Translations under genes and position numbers: made by a program
The notes under the pieces: generated by a model
The model's input: the letters and a program-made list of their open reading frames with translations, nothing else
What the model was told of the DNA's origin: nothing
Database searches by the model: none
In this document: piece after piece, positions 1 to 7,156 of the stretch
How positions within the stretch are numbered: the stretch's first letter is position 1
Layout: each line of letters starts with the position of its first letter
Assembly (NCBI RefSeq): GCF_023091245.1
Contig: NZ_JAHWXN010000001.1
Span: forward strand, 186,001 to 250,000
Direction of reading: 5' to 3'
DNA from: Microbacterium croceum
Lineage (GTDB): Bacteria > Actinomycetota > Actinomycetes > Actinomycetales > Microbacteriaceae
Length of the DNA: 64,000 nucleotides

Positions 1-555
1 GCCGTCGCGCGCGAACTCTGCGGCGAGGCCCAACGTGGCCATCGTCATCCCGAACTTCGCAAGCGTGTAGCCGGTGTGCGCACCGAGCCACTTCGGCGTG
101 GGGTTCAGCGGCGGCGAGAGCGAGAGGATGTGCGGGTTCTCGGCATCCTTGAGGATCGGCACCGCGGCGCGCGAGAGCATGAACGTCCCGCGCACGTTGA
201 CGTCCTGCATGAGGTCGTACTTCTTCGCGCCGAGTTCGAGCGAACGCGAGAGGTCGATCACACTGGCGTTGTTGATGACGATGTCGATGCCGCCGAACTC
301 GCCCTGCGTCTTCAGCACCGCTTCGGTGATGTCGTCGTCGTCGCGCACATCGCCCACGATCGGCAGGGCGTGGCCTCCCGCGGCGCGGATCTGGTCGGCC
401 GCCGTGTGGATCGTGCCCTCGAGCTTCGGATGCGGGGTGTCGGTCTTCGCGAGCATCGCGATGTTCGCGCCGTCTGCCGCGGCACGCAACGCGATCGCGA
501 GCCCGATGCCGCGGCTGCCGCCTGACATCAGGATGGTCTTGCCTGCAAGGGACAT
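1..555 (-). CDS. SDR family oxidoreductase (HSDL2-like), 3' end outside the window
   Basis: The frame starts at ATG 555 behind an AGGAG ribosome site and runs off the left edge after 185 codons, so the C-terminus is missing. The N-terminus carries the NAD(P)-binding glycine motif SGGSRGIG, an NNAS motif, a catalytic-type serine in LSLSPPL and the YxxxK pair in GYTLAK, all in classical short-chain dehydrogenase order. The NPTPKWLGAHTGYTLAKFGM region resembles the hydroxysteroid-dehydrogenase-like-2 (HSDL2) branch found next to fatty-acid genes in actinobacteria. It lies 47 bases downstream of a second SDR on the same strand, so the two are probably co-transcribed. The substrate cannot be read from sequence; a lipid-type hydroxyacyl or carbonyl compound is an inference. 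Confidence 0.85.
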   Translation of the reverse strand, partial: MSLAGKTILMSGGSRGIGLAIALRAAADGANIAMLAKTDTPHPKLEGTIHTAADQIRAAGGHALPIVGDVRDDDDITEAVLKTQGEFGGIDIVINNASVIDLSRSLELGAKKYDLMQDVNVRGTFMLSRAAVPILKDAENPHILSLSPPLNPTPKWLGAHTGYTLAKFGMTMATLGLAAEFARDG

Positions 556-602
556 GGGTTCTCCTGGGTTCTCGATCGCGAAAGGGAAGGGCGGCCGCGG
601 GG

Positions 603-1361
603 TCAGCGCGGTGCCATGCGGATGGCGCCGTCGAGGCGGATGGTCTCGCCGTTGAGATAGCCGTTCTCGACGATCTGCTGCACGAGCGCGGCGTACTCGT
701 CGGGGCGGCCGAGCCGCGACGGGAAGGGGACCTGCTGACCCAGGGAGTCCTGCGCGGCCTGCGGGAGCCCCATCAGCATCGGCGTCTCCATGATGCCGGG
801 AGCGATCGTGCAGACCCGGATGCCGTAGCGGGCGAGCTCGCGCGCCACGGGGAGGGTCATGGCGTGCACGCCGCCCTTGGAGGCGGAGTAGGCGGGCTGG
901 CCGATCTGGCCGTCGAACGCGGCGACGCTCGCGGTGTTCACGATGACGCCGCGCTCCTCGTCGTGCAGCTCGCTCTTCGCGATCACGGCAGAGGCCTGTG
1001 AGATGACGTTGAACGTGCCGACGAGGTTGATGCGGATCACGCGTTCGAAGTCGGCGAGCACCGCAGGATTGCCCTCGCGGTCGAGCACCTTGGCCGGTGG
1101 GGCGATCCCTGCGCAGTTCACGACGATGCGCAGCGGCGCGGCGGCCTGCGCGGTGGCGACAGCGGCCTGGACCTCGTCGACGCTGGTCACGTCCGCCGCG
1201 ACGAAGAGCCCACCGAGCTCGTCCGCGATCTCGGCACCCCTCGACGAGGCGAGGTCGATGATCGTGACGTGTCCGCCGGCCGCGACGATCCGCCTGGCGG
1301 TGGCCAGCCCGAGCCCGGAGGCGCCTCCGGTGATGAGCGCGCCTTGACCGCTGATCTGCAT
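603..1361 (-). CDS. SDR family oxidoreductase, type-2 3-hydroxyacyl-CoA dehydrogenase-like
   Basis: A protein of 252 residues beginning MQISGQGALITGG, with the start at ATG 1361 chosen because AAGGGAG lies just upstream; the same frame is open further 5' but without family similarity. The cofactor motif TGGASGLG, an acidic residue after the second strand (IDLASS), NCAG, the catalytic serine in NTASVAAF and YSASK give a complete SDR active site. Overall order and the tail ETIRLDGAIRMAPR resemble type II 3-hydroxyacyl-CoA dehydrogenase (HSD17B10 family), which oxidises short 3-hydroxyacyl-CoAs in beta-oxidation or isoleucine breakdown. The partner gene downstream is another SDR. The family call is strong, the acyl-CoA substrate is inferred. 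Confidence 0.85.
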   Translation of the reverse strand: MQISGQGALITGGASGLGLATARRIVAAGGHVTIIDLASSRGAEIADELGGLFVAADVTSVDEVQAAVATAQAAAPLRIVVNCAGIAPPAKVLDREGNPAVLADFERVIRINLVGTFNVISQASAVIAKSELHDEERGVIVNTASVAAFDGQIGQPAYSASKGGVHAMTLPVARELARYGIRVCTIAPGIMETPMLMGLPQAAQDSLGQQVPFPSRLGRPDEYAALVQQIVENGYLNGETIRLDGAIRMAPR

Positions 1362-1533
1362 CGTGTTCTCCCTTGAACGTCGTCGGCTGCTCTGTCCGAG
1401 GATAGTCGCGCGACGCAGTCTCAGCCAACGTGAACCTGAGTGGCAGATGCCCGTGCGGCCCCGTTCCGGGTGTGCACGGCTTCGGAGACCGGTGGACGAC
1501 ACTGTGAGAGGAGCGGGCTGCCAGGATGGGGCC

Positions 1534-2258
1534 ATGAGCATCCCCGCCCACGACATCGCCGTGCCGCACCGCGTGCGCGAGCTCGCCGCCGGCGCCGCCC
1601 TGACGCCGGTCTGGCGGAACGGCATCGGCGGGCTGACGTTCCGCACCGATGACGGGCGCTACATCAAGTGGGGCCCGCTCGACCTCGAGGCGTCCATGCG
1701 GGATGAAGCCGAGCGGATGGACTGGGCACGGCGCTGGATCGCCACCCCCGAGGTGATCGCGCAGGGACAGGACGACGCGCACGAGTGGCTCGTGACGGTC
1801 GCGATCGATGCGCGCAGCGCGGTCGACCCGCGCTGGGCCGCCGAACCGGAGACCGCAGTGCGAGCGGTCGGCGTCGGCCTTCGCGCGCTCCACGATGCAC
1901 TGCCGGTGGCCGAGTGCCCCTGGGAGTGGGGCACGCACCAGCGGATCGCCGACGCAGCCCAGCGCGGCACGATCGTGGCCGACGACCTGCACGATGCGCC
2001 GTCGATCGACCGGCTGGTGGTGTGCCACGGCGACGCCTGCATGCCGAACACGCTGCTCGACGACGCCGGCCGCCCCGTCGGGTTCGTCGATCTCGCCGCC
2101 CTCGGCACCGCGGACCGCTGGCCGACATCGCCGTCGCCTCGATGAGCACGGCCTGGAACTTCGGACCGGGCTGGGAGGACACCCTGATCGAGGCCTATGG
2201 GGTCGCACCCGATCGCGAACGGCTCGCGTACTACCGGCGGCTCTGGAACGAGACCTGA
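1534..2258 (+). pseudogene. aminoglycoside 3'-phosphotransferase-like kinase, broken by a one-base frameshift
   Basis: The frame starting at ATG 1534 encodes an APH-type kinase with the catalytic loop VCHGDACMPN and the metal-binding GFVDLAALGTADRW, then ends prematurely at 2145. The missing C-terminus (ADIAVASMSTAWNFGPGWED and onward to LWNET) continues without a break in the next frame to TGA 2258. Restoring one G in the GG at 2120-2121 (TGG then GCC GAC) rejoins the frames, so a one-base deletion or a sequencing error explains the break. The homologous enzymes transfer phosphate from ATP to a hydroxyl of an aminoglycoside or related small molecule. The start has CAGGAT six bases upstream, matching the local leaderless pattern. 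If real, the frameshift removes the C-terminal lobe and probably the activity. Confidence 0.8.
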
Positions 2259-2269
2259 GCGGGCGCTCC

Positions 2270-3049
2270 TCAGCTCCAGACGAAGCGGAAGGTTCCCACG
2301 ACGATCGCGGCCGTGAGCGCGAGCCCCATGATCGCGACTCCCCCGAGCAGGGCGACGGCGTCGCGCGGATGCAGTCGCGACGGCCGCGACCACGTGCGCG
2401 GGATGCCGGAGCCGAAGCCGCGCGCCTCCATCGCCAGCGCCAGCTTCGAGCCGCGGCGCACCGCGAACACCAGCAGCACGAACGCCATCGAGAAGAACCG
2501 GCGCAGCACCCCGCGGTCGCCCACGCCGCGCGCTCGGCGCGCCAGGCTCATGGTGCGCCAGTCATCGAGGAAGAGTCCCAGCATCCGGGTGCCGGCGAGG
2601 ATGCCGAGCACGAAGCGGCTCGGCAGCTTCGCGACCTGAGCGAGGGCATCCGCGAGCTGGGTGGGGTCGGTACCGCCGAACAGCAGGATCGTGGGCAACC
2701 CGAGCGCGATCACACGCAGGCTGACCGCGATCGCCAGCGTGATCGAATCGTCGCTGATGGTCGCGAACCCGAACGTGAAGTAGATGTGCCCGGCCGGCTC
2801 GGCGTAGAGCAGCATGCTGATACCGGCGATCGGCGCGAAGATCACGATCGGCAGCAGCCGTTTCAGCACCGTGCGCAACCGCAGCCCGGTCAGCGGGAGG
2901 CAGAGCAGCTGCAGTGCGATCGCGGCCAGAGCGCTCGTGACGTCGATCGACGCGAACAGCGGCACCGACAGCAGCACCGCGAGCACCAGCTTGGTCACGG
3001 GGTTCACGCCGTCGAGCCAGACGGTCCGCGTACTCTCGGCGATGGTCAT
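2270..3049 (-). CDS. ykoC: ECF transporter transmembrane (T) component, thiamine/HMP type
   Basis: A 259-residue integral membrane protein with five to six hydrophobic segments and the two Ala-Arg-Gly coupling motifs of EcfT proteins, LARRARGVGD and AMEARGFGSG, in the long cytoplasmic helices that grip the ATPases. It is the last gene of a three-gene minus-strand operon; its ATG at 3049 overlaps the stop of the ATPase gene in an ATGA. In energy-coupling-factor importers the T component links ATP hydrolysis to toppling of the substrate-binding S component. The TPP riboswitch upstream and the S protein in the operon point to uptake of thiamine or its hydroxymethylpyrimidine precursor. The family call is firm; the substrate comes from context. 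Confidence 0.9.
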   Translation of the reverse strand: MTIAESTRTVWLDGVNPVTKLVLAVLLSVPLFASIDVTSALAAIALQLLCLPLTGLRLRTVLKRLLPIVIFAPIAGISMLLYAEPAGHIYFTFGFATISDDSITLAIAVSLRVIALGLPTILLFGGTDPTQLADALAQVAKLPSRFVLGILAGTRMLGLFLDDWRTMSLARRARGVGDRGVLRRFFSMAFVLLVFAVRRGSKLALAMEARGFGSGIPRTWSRPSRLHPRDAVALLGGVAIMGLALTAAIVVGTFRFVWS

Positions 3050-4497
3050 GAGGCCGCCGCCAGCTCGATGCGATGCCCGCCCAGGTGCCGGACCACGGCG
3101 TCATCATGAGTGACCGCGATGACCGATCGACCACGTGCGATCTCCTCCTGCAGCAGCGCGACGAGCGAGATCCAGCCGCGTCGGTCCTGCCCGAACGTCG
3201 GCTCGTCGAGCACGATCACCTCCGGTGCTCCCGCGAGCACGGTCGCCACCGACAGCCTTCGTTTCTGACCGCCCGAAAGGGTGAACGGGTTGGCGAGGGC
3301 GAGCGGGGCGAGCCCCAACCGCTCCAGCAGCTCGTCGACGACGGCATCGGTGCGCGTCTGGTCCCAGCCGAGCGCGCGCGGACAGACCGCGAGCTCATCC
3401 CGCAGGGTCTGCGCGAGGAACTGATGCTCCGGCTCCTGGAACACCATGCCGATGCGGGTGAGCAGTTCGCGCGATGTCCAGCGGATCGGACGCACTCCGC
3501 GACGCCCTGCGAGCTCGGGGGCGGCGCGCACCTCCCCCGCCTGCTCGGGGATGAGACCAGCGAGAGTCAGCGCCAGCGTGGACTTGCCCGCACCGTTGGG
3601 CCCGGTGATCACCGTCGCGTTGGCACGCGGCACGTGCAGCTCGAGCCCCGACTGCACCACGACGCGCGGTTCGCGCGCGACCGCGAGACCGGATGCCGTG
3701 AGCACATCGGATGCTGCCACCTGTTCGAGCACGGGAAGGTCGATGCCCCGGTCGGGCACCCAGACTCCGGCATCCGCCAGCACGGCGCCGTGCTCGGCGA
3801 ACACCCGCTCGGGCGCACCGTCCGCGAGCAGACCACCGTCGGCGGCGAGCACGATGACCCGCGTCATCAGATCGACCCAGATGGGGGTGCGATGCTCCAC
3901 CACGATCAGCGTCGCCCCGCTCGCGGAGACGGCCCGTTCCACACTCGCGCGCACCTCGCGCACACCCTCGGGGTCGAGGTTCGCGGTCGGCTCGTCGAGC
4001 AGTAGCAGGCCGGGGCGCATCGCCAGCACGCCGGCCAGTACCAGCCGTTGCTTCTGTCCGCCCGACAGCGCCTTGGTCGGTCGCTGCAGCGGCACATCGA
4101 GCCCGACGGCGTCCAGCGCCTCGGCCACGCGGACGGGGATGTCGGATGCGGGGACGCCGAGGTTCTCACACCCGAATGCCACGTCGTCGCCGACCTTCGA
4201 CAGCACGATCCCGGCATCCGGATCCTGCAGCACCAGACCCACCTGTCCTCGACGGGACTCGGGCGCGGCGCCATCCACGCGGAGCGAACCGGTGCGCTCG
4301 CCTTCGTCGTCGTCGCCGAGCACACCCGCGAGGCCTGCGAGCAGCGTGGACTTGCCCGCGCCGGAGGCACCGAGCAGCAGCACCCTCTCGCCCGGCTCGA
4401 TCGTGAAGCTCACGTCGGCGACCGCCGGCCGCTTGCGCCCGGCGTAACGCCACCCCCAGCCCGCAGCCTGCACGCGGGCCGGGGCGGCGAAGGTCAC
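3046..4497 (-). CDS. ykoD: ECF transporter fused double ATPase
   Basis: 483 residues from GTG 4497, which lies three bases past the stop of the S-component gene behind a GAGG ribosome site; a longer frame to 4581 overlaps ykoE and lacks family similarity. Two ABC ATPase domains sit in tandem. The first has Walker A GASGAGKST at 43-51, signature LSGGQKQR near 144-151 and Walker B LLLLDEPTANLD. The second has GPNGAGKST at 299-307, LSGGQKRR and VIVLDEPTFGQD. This fusion replaces the separate EcfA1 and EcfA2 proteins and is the YkoD arrangement. It powers import by the adjacent YkoE (S) and YkoC (T) proteins and ends in an ATGA overlap with ykoC. Confidence 0.93.
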   Translation of the reverse strand: MTFAAPARVQAAGWGWRYAGRKRPAVADVSFTIEPGERVLLLGASGAGKSTLLAGLAGVLGDDDEGERTGSLRVDGAAPESRRGQVGLVLQDPDAGIVLSKVGDDVAFGCENLGVPASDIPVRVAEALDAVGLDVPLQRPTKALSGGQKQRLVLAGVLAMRPGLLLLDEPTANLDPEGVREVRASVERAVSASGATLIVVEHRTPIWVDLMTRVIVLAADGGLLADGAPERVFAEHGAVLADAGVWVPDRGIDLPVLEQVAASDVLTASGLAVAREPRVVVQSGLELHVPRANATVITGPNGAGKSTLALTLAGLIPEQAGEVRAAPELAGRRGVRPIRWTSRELLTRIGMVFQEPEHQFLAQTLRDELAVCPRALGWDQTRTDAVVDELLERLGLAPLALANPFTLSGGQKRRLSVATVLAGAPEVIVLDEPTFGQDRRGWISLVALLQEEIARGRSVIAVTHDDAVVRHLGGHRIELAAAS

Positions 4498-4499
4498 GC

Positions 4500-5156
4500 T
4501 CAGACCTCGCGCACGTGCTCTCGCCCGGCGGCGAAGCGGCTGAGGGCACCGGTGACCGCGAGGGCGCGCACGAGCAACCAACCGACGACACCGGCCAGGA
4601 TCGCACCCGACACCACGACGCTGACCAGGTAGATCGTGTTGAACTCGAGGGACTTCAGAATGTTCGGTGAGCTTCCATAGAACAGCTCGAACACCCAGGC
4701 GGCGACGGCAGCGCCGACACCCGCGAGCGCTGCGACCGCGATGCCGAAACGGCGGTACAAGAACAGCGCGAAGATGATCTCCGCGCCCAGTCCCTGCACG
4801 AGCCCGGAGAGAACCGTCGAGATGCCCCAGACGTTACCGATCAACATCGACACGATCGCGGCGACCAGCTCGACCACCAGGGCGGCGCCGGGCTTGCGGA
4901 TCACGAGACCGCCCACCACGCCGCCGAGCAGCCAGATGCCGACGGCGATGCCGCCGAGACCGGGGGTCAGCGCATCGGCCGCGCCGAACCAGGCGTAGCC
5001 GATCGTGTTCCAGCCCCAGAAGACGAGGCCGATCGCGACACCGAGGACCGCGGCGACGACGATGTCGACGACGCGCCAGCGCCAGACCGGGGCGCGACGA
5101 AGATCCTTCGAGGCAGCGGATGACTGCTGTGCGGATGTGGACGTGGACGTACTCAT
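4500..5156 (-). CDS. ykoE: ECF transporter substrate-specific (S) component, YkoE family
   Basis: 218 residues from ATG 5156, chosen because GGGAGGAG lies five bases upstream; an in-frame ATG at 5180 falls inside the riboswitch. After a Ser/Thr-rich cytoplasmic N-terminus (MSTSTSTSAQQSS) come about six hydrophobic helices, with YkoE-like stretches such as GWNTIGYAWFG and QGLGAEIIFALFLYRRFG. YkoE proteins bind thiamine or hydroxymethylpyrimidine (HMP) in the membrane and pair with YkoD/YkoC. The TPP riboswitch directly upstream, whose 3' strand runs into the ribosome site, supports the substrate and indicates repression of translation when thiamine pyrophosphate is plentiful. Confidence 0.9.
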   Translation of the reverse strand: MSTSTSTSAQQSSAASKDLRRAPVWRWRVVDIVVAAVLGVAIGLVFWGWNTIGYAWFGAADALTPGLGGIAVGIWLLGGVVGGLVIRKPGAALVVELVAAIVSMLIGNVWGISTVLSGLVQGLGAEIIFALFLYRRFGIAVAALAGVGAAVAAWVFELFYGSSPNILKSLEFNTIYLVSVVVSGAILAGVVGWLLVRALAVTGALSRFAAGREHVREV

Positions 5157-5162
5157 CTGAAC

Positions 5163-5248
5163 TCCTCCCTGCGCTGGCATGACCCAGATCAGGTTCGACG
5201 GTCGAAGCGCGATTCGCTCCCTCTCAGCCCGGCTCGCCGGACTCCCGT
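5163..5248 (-). promoter_or_regulatory. TPP riboswitch (THI element) controlling ykoEDC
   Basis: Read on the minus strand, this leader contains the diagnostic THI-box blocks: CTGAGAGGG near 5217-5225, then GAACCTGATCTGG at about 5182-5194 and ATGCCAGCGCAGGGAGG at the 3' end. These match the pyrimidine- and pyrophosphate-sensing helices of the thiamine pyrophosphate aptamer. The 3' strand GCAGGGAGGAG includes the ribosome-binding site of ykoE six bases from its ATG, so ligand binding should sequester the site and block translation. No separate Rho-independent terminator is visible between aptamer and start codon, which favours translational control. Confidence 0.93.
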
Positions 5249-5261
5249 GGTTGTGTCTCCG

Positions 5262-5267
5262 ATCCTA
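5262..5267 (-). promoter_or_regulatory. probable -10 hexamer of the ykoEDC promoter
   Basis: TAGGAT on the minus strand, placed so that transcription would begin about seven bases downstream, near 5255, just before the riboswitch. No convincing -35 element is seen. The gap between this operon and the divergent carboxypeptidase gene is short, so both promoters lie within 5250-5340. Confidence 0.45.
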
Positions 5268-5339
5268 CCCAGTCGTGCAGGGCCGTGTCTCCCGGTTGCG
5301 CGGCCGCGAATCGGTCGATGAATTCGGTAGCTTAGGCAA

Positions 5340-6965
5340 GTGACCGCTTCTGATCCTGCCGAGGCCACCGACACAGCTGCCCCCGGCGACGCCACCGCCG
5401 GCGACGATTCCCCGGCAGTCGCGCCCGAGACCCCGGCAGTCGCGCCCGATTCCCCGGCAGTCGCGCCCGAGACCGCGGCGCCGGAAGAGGCGGAAGCCGT
5501 GGAGAGCGACGACGAGACAGTGATCCCTCCGGAACCCCTCGCGGAAGACTCCCCCGCCGACGGAGCGGAAAGCCCCGAGTCCCTGAGGCCCGCTGCCGTG
5601 CGGTGGGCCGATGAGGAGACGCACGCCACAGCTCTGACGTGGGTCGACGCCGAGACCGTCGCCGGCAGCTCTCCGGCTCCGACCTTCGACCAGGTCTCCG
5701 ACGTCGACCCCGGCGTCGCACTGATGCGCGGGGCGAAGCTCCGTCCGGCGATCGCACGCCCTGGACTGCTGGTACCGCTGGGCGTGCTGGCCGGTCTCCT
5801 CGCGACCTACGTGGGAGGCGCTCTGATGTGGCCATTGCACGAGGTCGCGCCGACAGTGGAGTCCGTGGAGTTCGCCACGGTGCCAGCCCCGGCAGCAGCA
5901 GTGAGTTGGCCGGCGCAGGGCAGCGCCGCCGTGGGAATCGGCGGGATGGCGACGTCGGCCTCGATGGCCGACCCGGTGAGCATCGCCAGCATCACCAAAG
6001 TCGTCAGCAGCCTGATGGTGCTCGACCGGATGCCGCTGGCTCTGGGGGAGCAAGGCCCGGAGTTCTCCTTCACCTACCGCGACAGCCTCGACTACTGGTC
6101 GTACCGGCAGTCCGACCAGTCCGCGCTCGACGTCCCGGTCGGCGGAGTGCTCACCGAGTATCAGCTTCTCCAGGGGACGTTGCTGGGGTCAGCGAACAAC
6201 TACATCGACCGTCTCGCATCGGAGATCTGGGGATCCGATCGGGCTTTCGCCGAGGCCGCGACGGTCTGGCTGCGCGACCGCGGGCTCTCCGGCATCACCG
6301 TCGTGACGCCGTCCGGATTCGACGAACGCAACGTCTCCACACCGGAGGCTCTCGTCGCCCTGGGTGAGTATGCGATGAAGAACCCGGTCTTCGCCCAGAT
6401 CGTCGGGACGAAGTCGGTGGACCTTCCCGGAGCCGGCACTGTCGAGAACACGAACGGGATGCTCGTCGACCCCGGCGTGGTCGGGATCAAGACCGGCACC
6501 CTGGTCGGATGGAATCTGCTGACCGCCAAGGACATCACCGTCGGCGACACGACCGTTCATCTCTTCGCCGCCGTGCTCACGCAAGACGACGACGCGCAAC
6601 GCCTCGCCGCGACACGCAGCCTGTTCGCCGAGACCGAGGCCGCCTTGCAGGCTCAGGCACCCGCCGTCCCTCAGGGCACCGCCGTCGGCGAAGTCCGCAC
6701 GGTGTGGGGCGAGAGGATCGATGTGATCACCGATGCCGATGCTGACGTCATCCTCTGGAACGGCGCAGCGGCGCAGGCTACTCCTGACTTCGCGCTGAAC
6801 TCGGAGTGGGGCGCCGGGGAACAGATCGGTACCCTCACCACGGCGGGACCGCTCAACTCGACCACCACGCCCTTGGTGCTCGCCGATGACATCGAGGGCC
6901 CGAGCCCCTGGTGGCGACTGACCCATCCGATCGAGTTGCTGGGTCTCGACACCGCCCGGAACTGA
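5340..6965 (+). CDS. membrane-anchored D-alanyl-D-alanine carboxypeptidase (S11-like penicillin-binding protein)
   Basis: 541 residues from GTG 5340. Residues 1-140 are an acidic, Pro/Ala-rich, probably disordered cytoplasmic region with repeated PAVAPET/PAVAPDS units. A single transmembrane helix follows (about 141-165, LVPLGVLAGLLATYVGGAL), so the catalytic domain faces the cell wall. The active-site triads are complete: S217-I-T-K220, S284-A-N286 and K384-T-G386. Such enzymes remove the terminal D-Ala of peptidoglycan stem peptides. Unlike DacA it has no cleavable signal peptide and uses a type II anchor. The ribosome site is weak. The gene ends in front of a strong bidirectional hairpin, and its divergent neighbour is the thiamine importer. 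Confidence 0.88.
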   Translation: MTASDPAEATDTAAPGDATAGDDSPAVAPETPAVAPDSPAVAPETAAPEEAEAVESDDETVIPPEPLAEDSPADGAESPESLRPAAVRWADEETHATALTWVDAETVAGSSPAPTFDQVSDVDPGVALMRGAKLRPAIARPGLLVPLGVLAGLLATYVGGALMWPLHEVAPTVESVEFATVPAPAAAVSWPAQGSAAVGIGGMATSASMADPVSIASITKVVSSLMVLDRMPLALGEQGPEFSFTYRDSLDYWSYRQSDQSALDVPVGGVLTEYQLLQGTLLGSANNYIDRLASEIWGSDRAFAEAATVWLRDRGLSGITVVTPSGFDERNVSTPEALVALGEYAMKNPVFAQIVGTKSVDLPGAGTVENTNGMLVDPGVVGIKTGTLVGWNLLTAKDITVGDTTVHLFAAVLTQDDDAQRLAATRSLFAETEAALQAQAPAVPQGTAVGEVRTVWGERIDVITDADADVILWNGAAAQATPDFALNSEWGAGEQIGTLTTAGPLNSTTTPLVLADDIEGPSPWWRLTHPIELLGLDTARN

Positions 6966-7010
6966 CTCCGCAGGCCACACCGCGGCCCGCGCGGCCCGCG
7001 CGGCTGAGCC

Positions 7011-7037
7011 CGCAGGCCCCGCAGGCCCCGCAGGCCC
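7011..7037. repeat. three tandem copies of a 9-bp unit
   Basis: CGCAGGCCC is repeated three times head to tail between the carboxypeptidase stop and the terminator hairpin, just after a similar run of CGCGCGGCC-like units at about 6981-7004. It lies outside coding sequence; no function is evident. Confidence 0.7.
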
Positions 7038-7077
7038 CGCGAGCACCCGCACCTCACCAGCGCCACCGGCAGACCGC

Positions 7078-7114
7078 GAGGGGGCCCGCCTGGATGTTCC
7101 AGGCGGGCCCCCTC
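7078..7114. terminator. bidirectional hairpin terminator
   Basis: A perfect 16-bp stem (left arm 7078-7093, beginning GAGGGGGCCC) with a five-base ATGTT loop and right arm 7099-7114. It lies between two convergent genes, the carboxypeptidase and the ABC exporter, so it can end transcription from both sides. Confidence 0.88.
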
Positions 7115-7156
7115 TGTCTGGCACGCGCGCTCACGTGCCATGGTCAGGCACTGCTC

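Noticed and set aside
1534..2258. Active aminoglycoside resistance gene
   Set aside because: The open frame is interrupted before the C-terminal lobe, so resistance cannot be claimed from this sequence.
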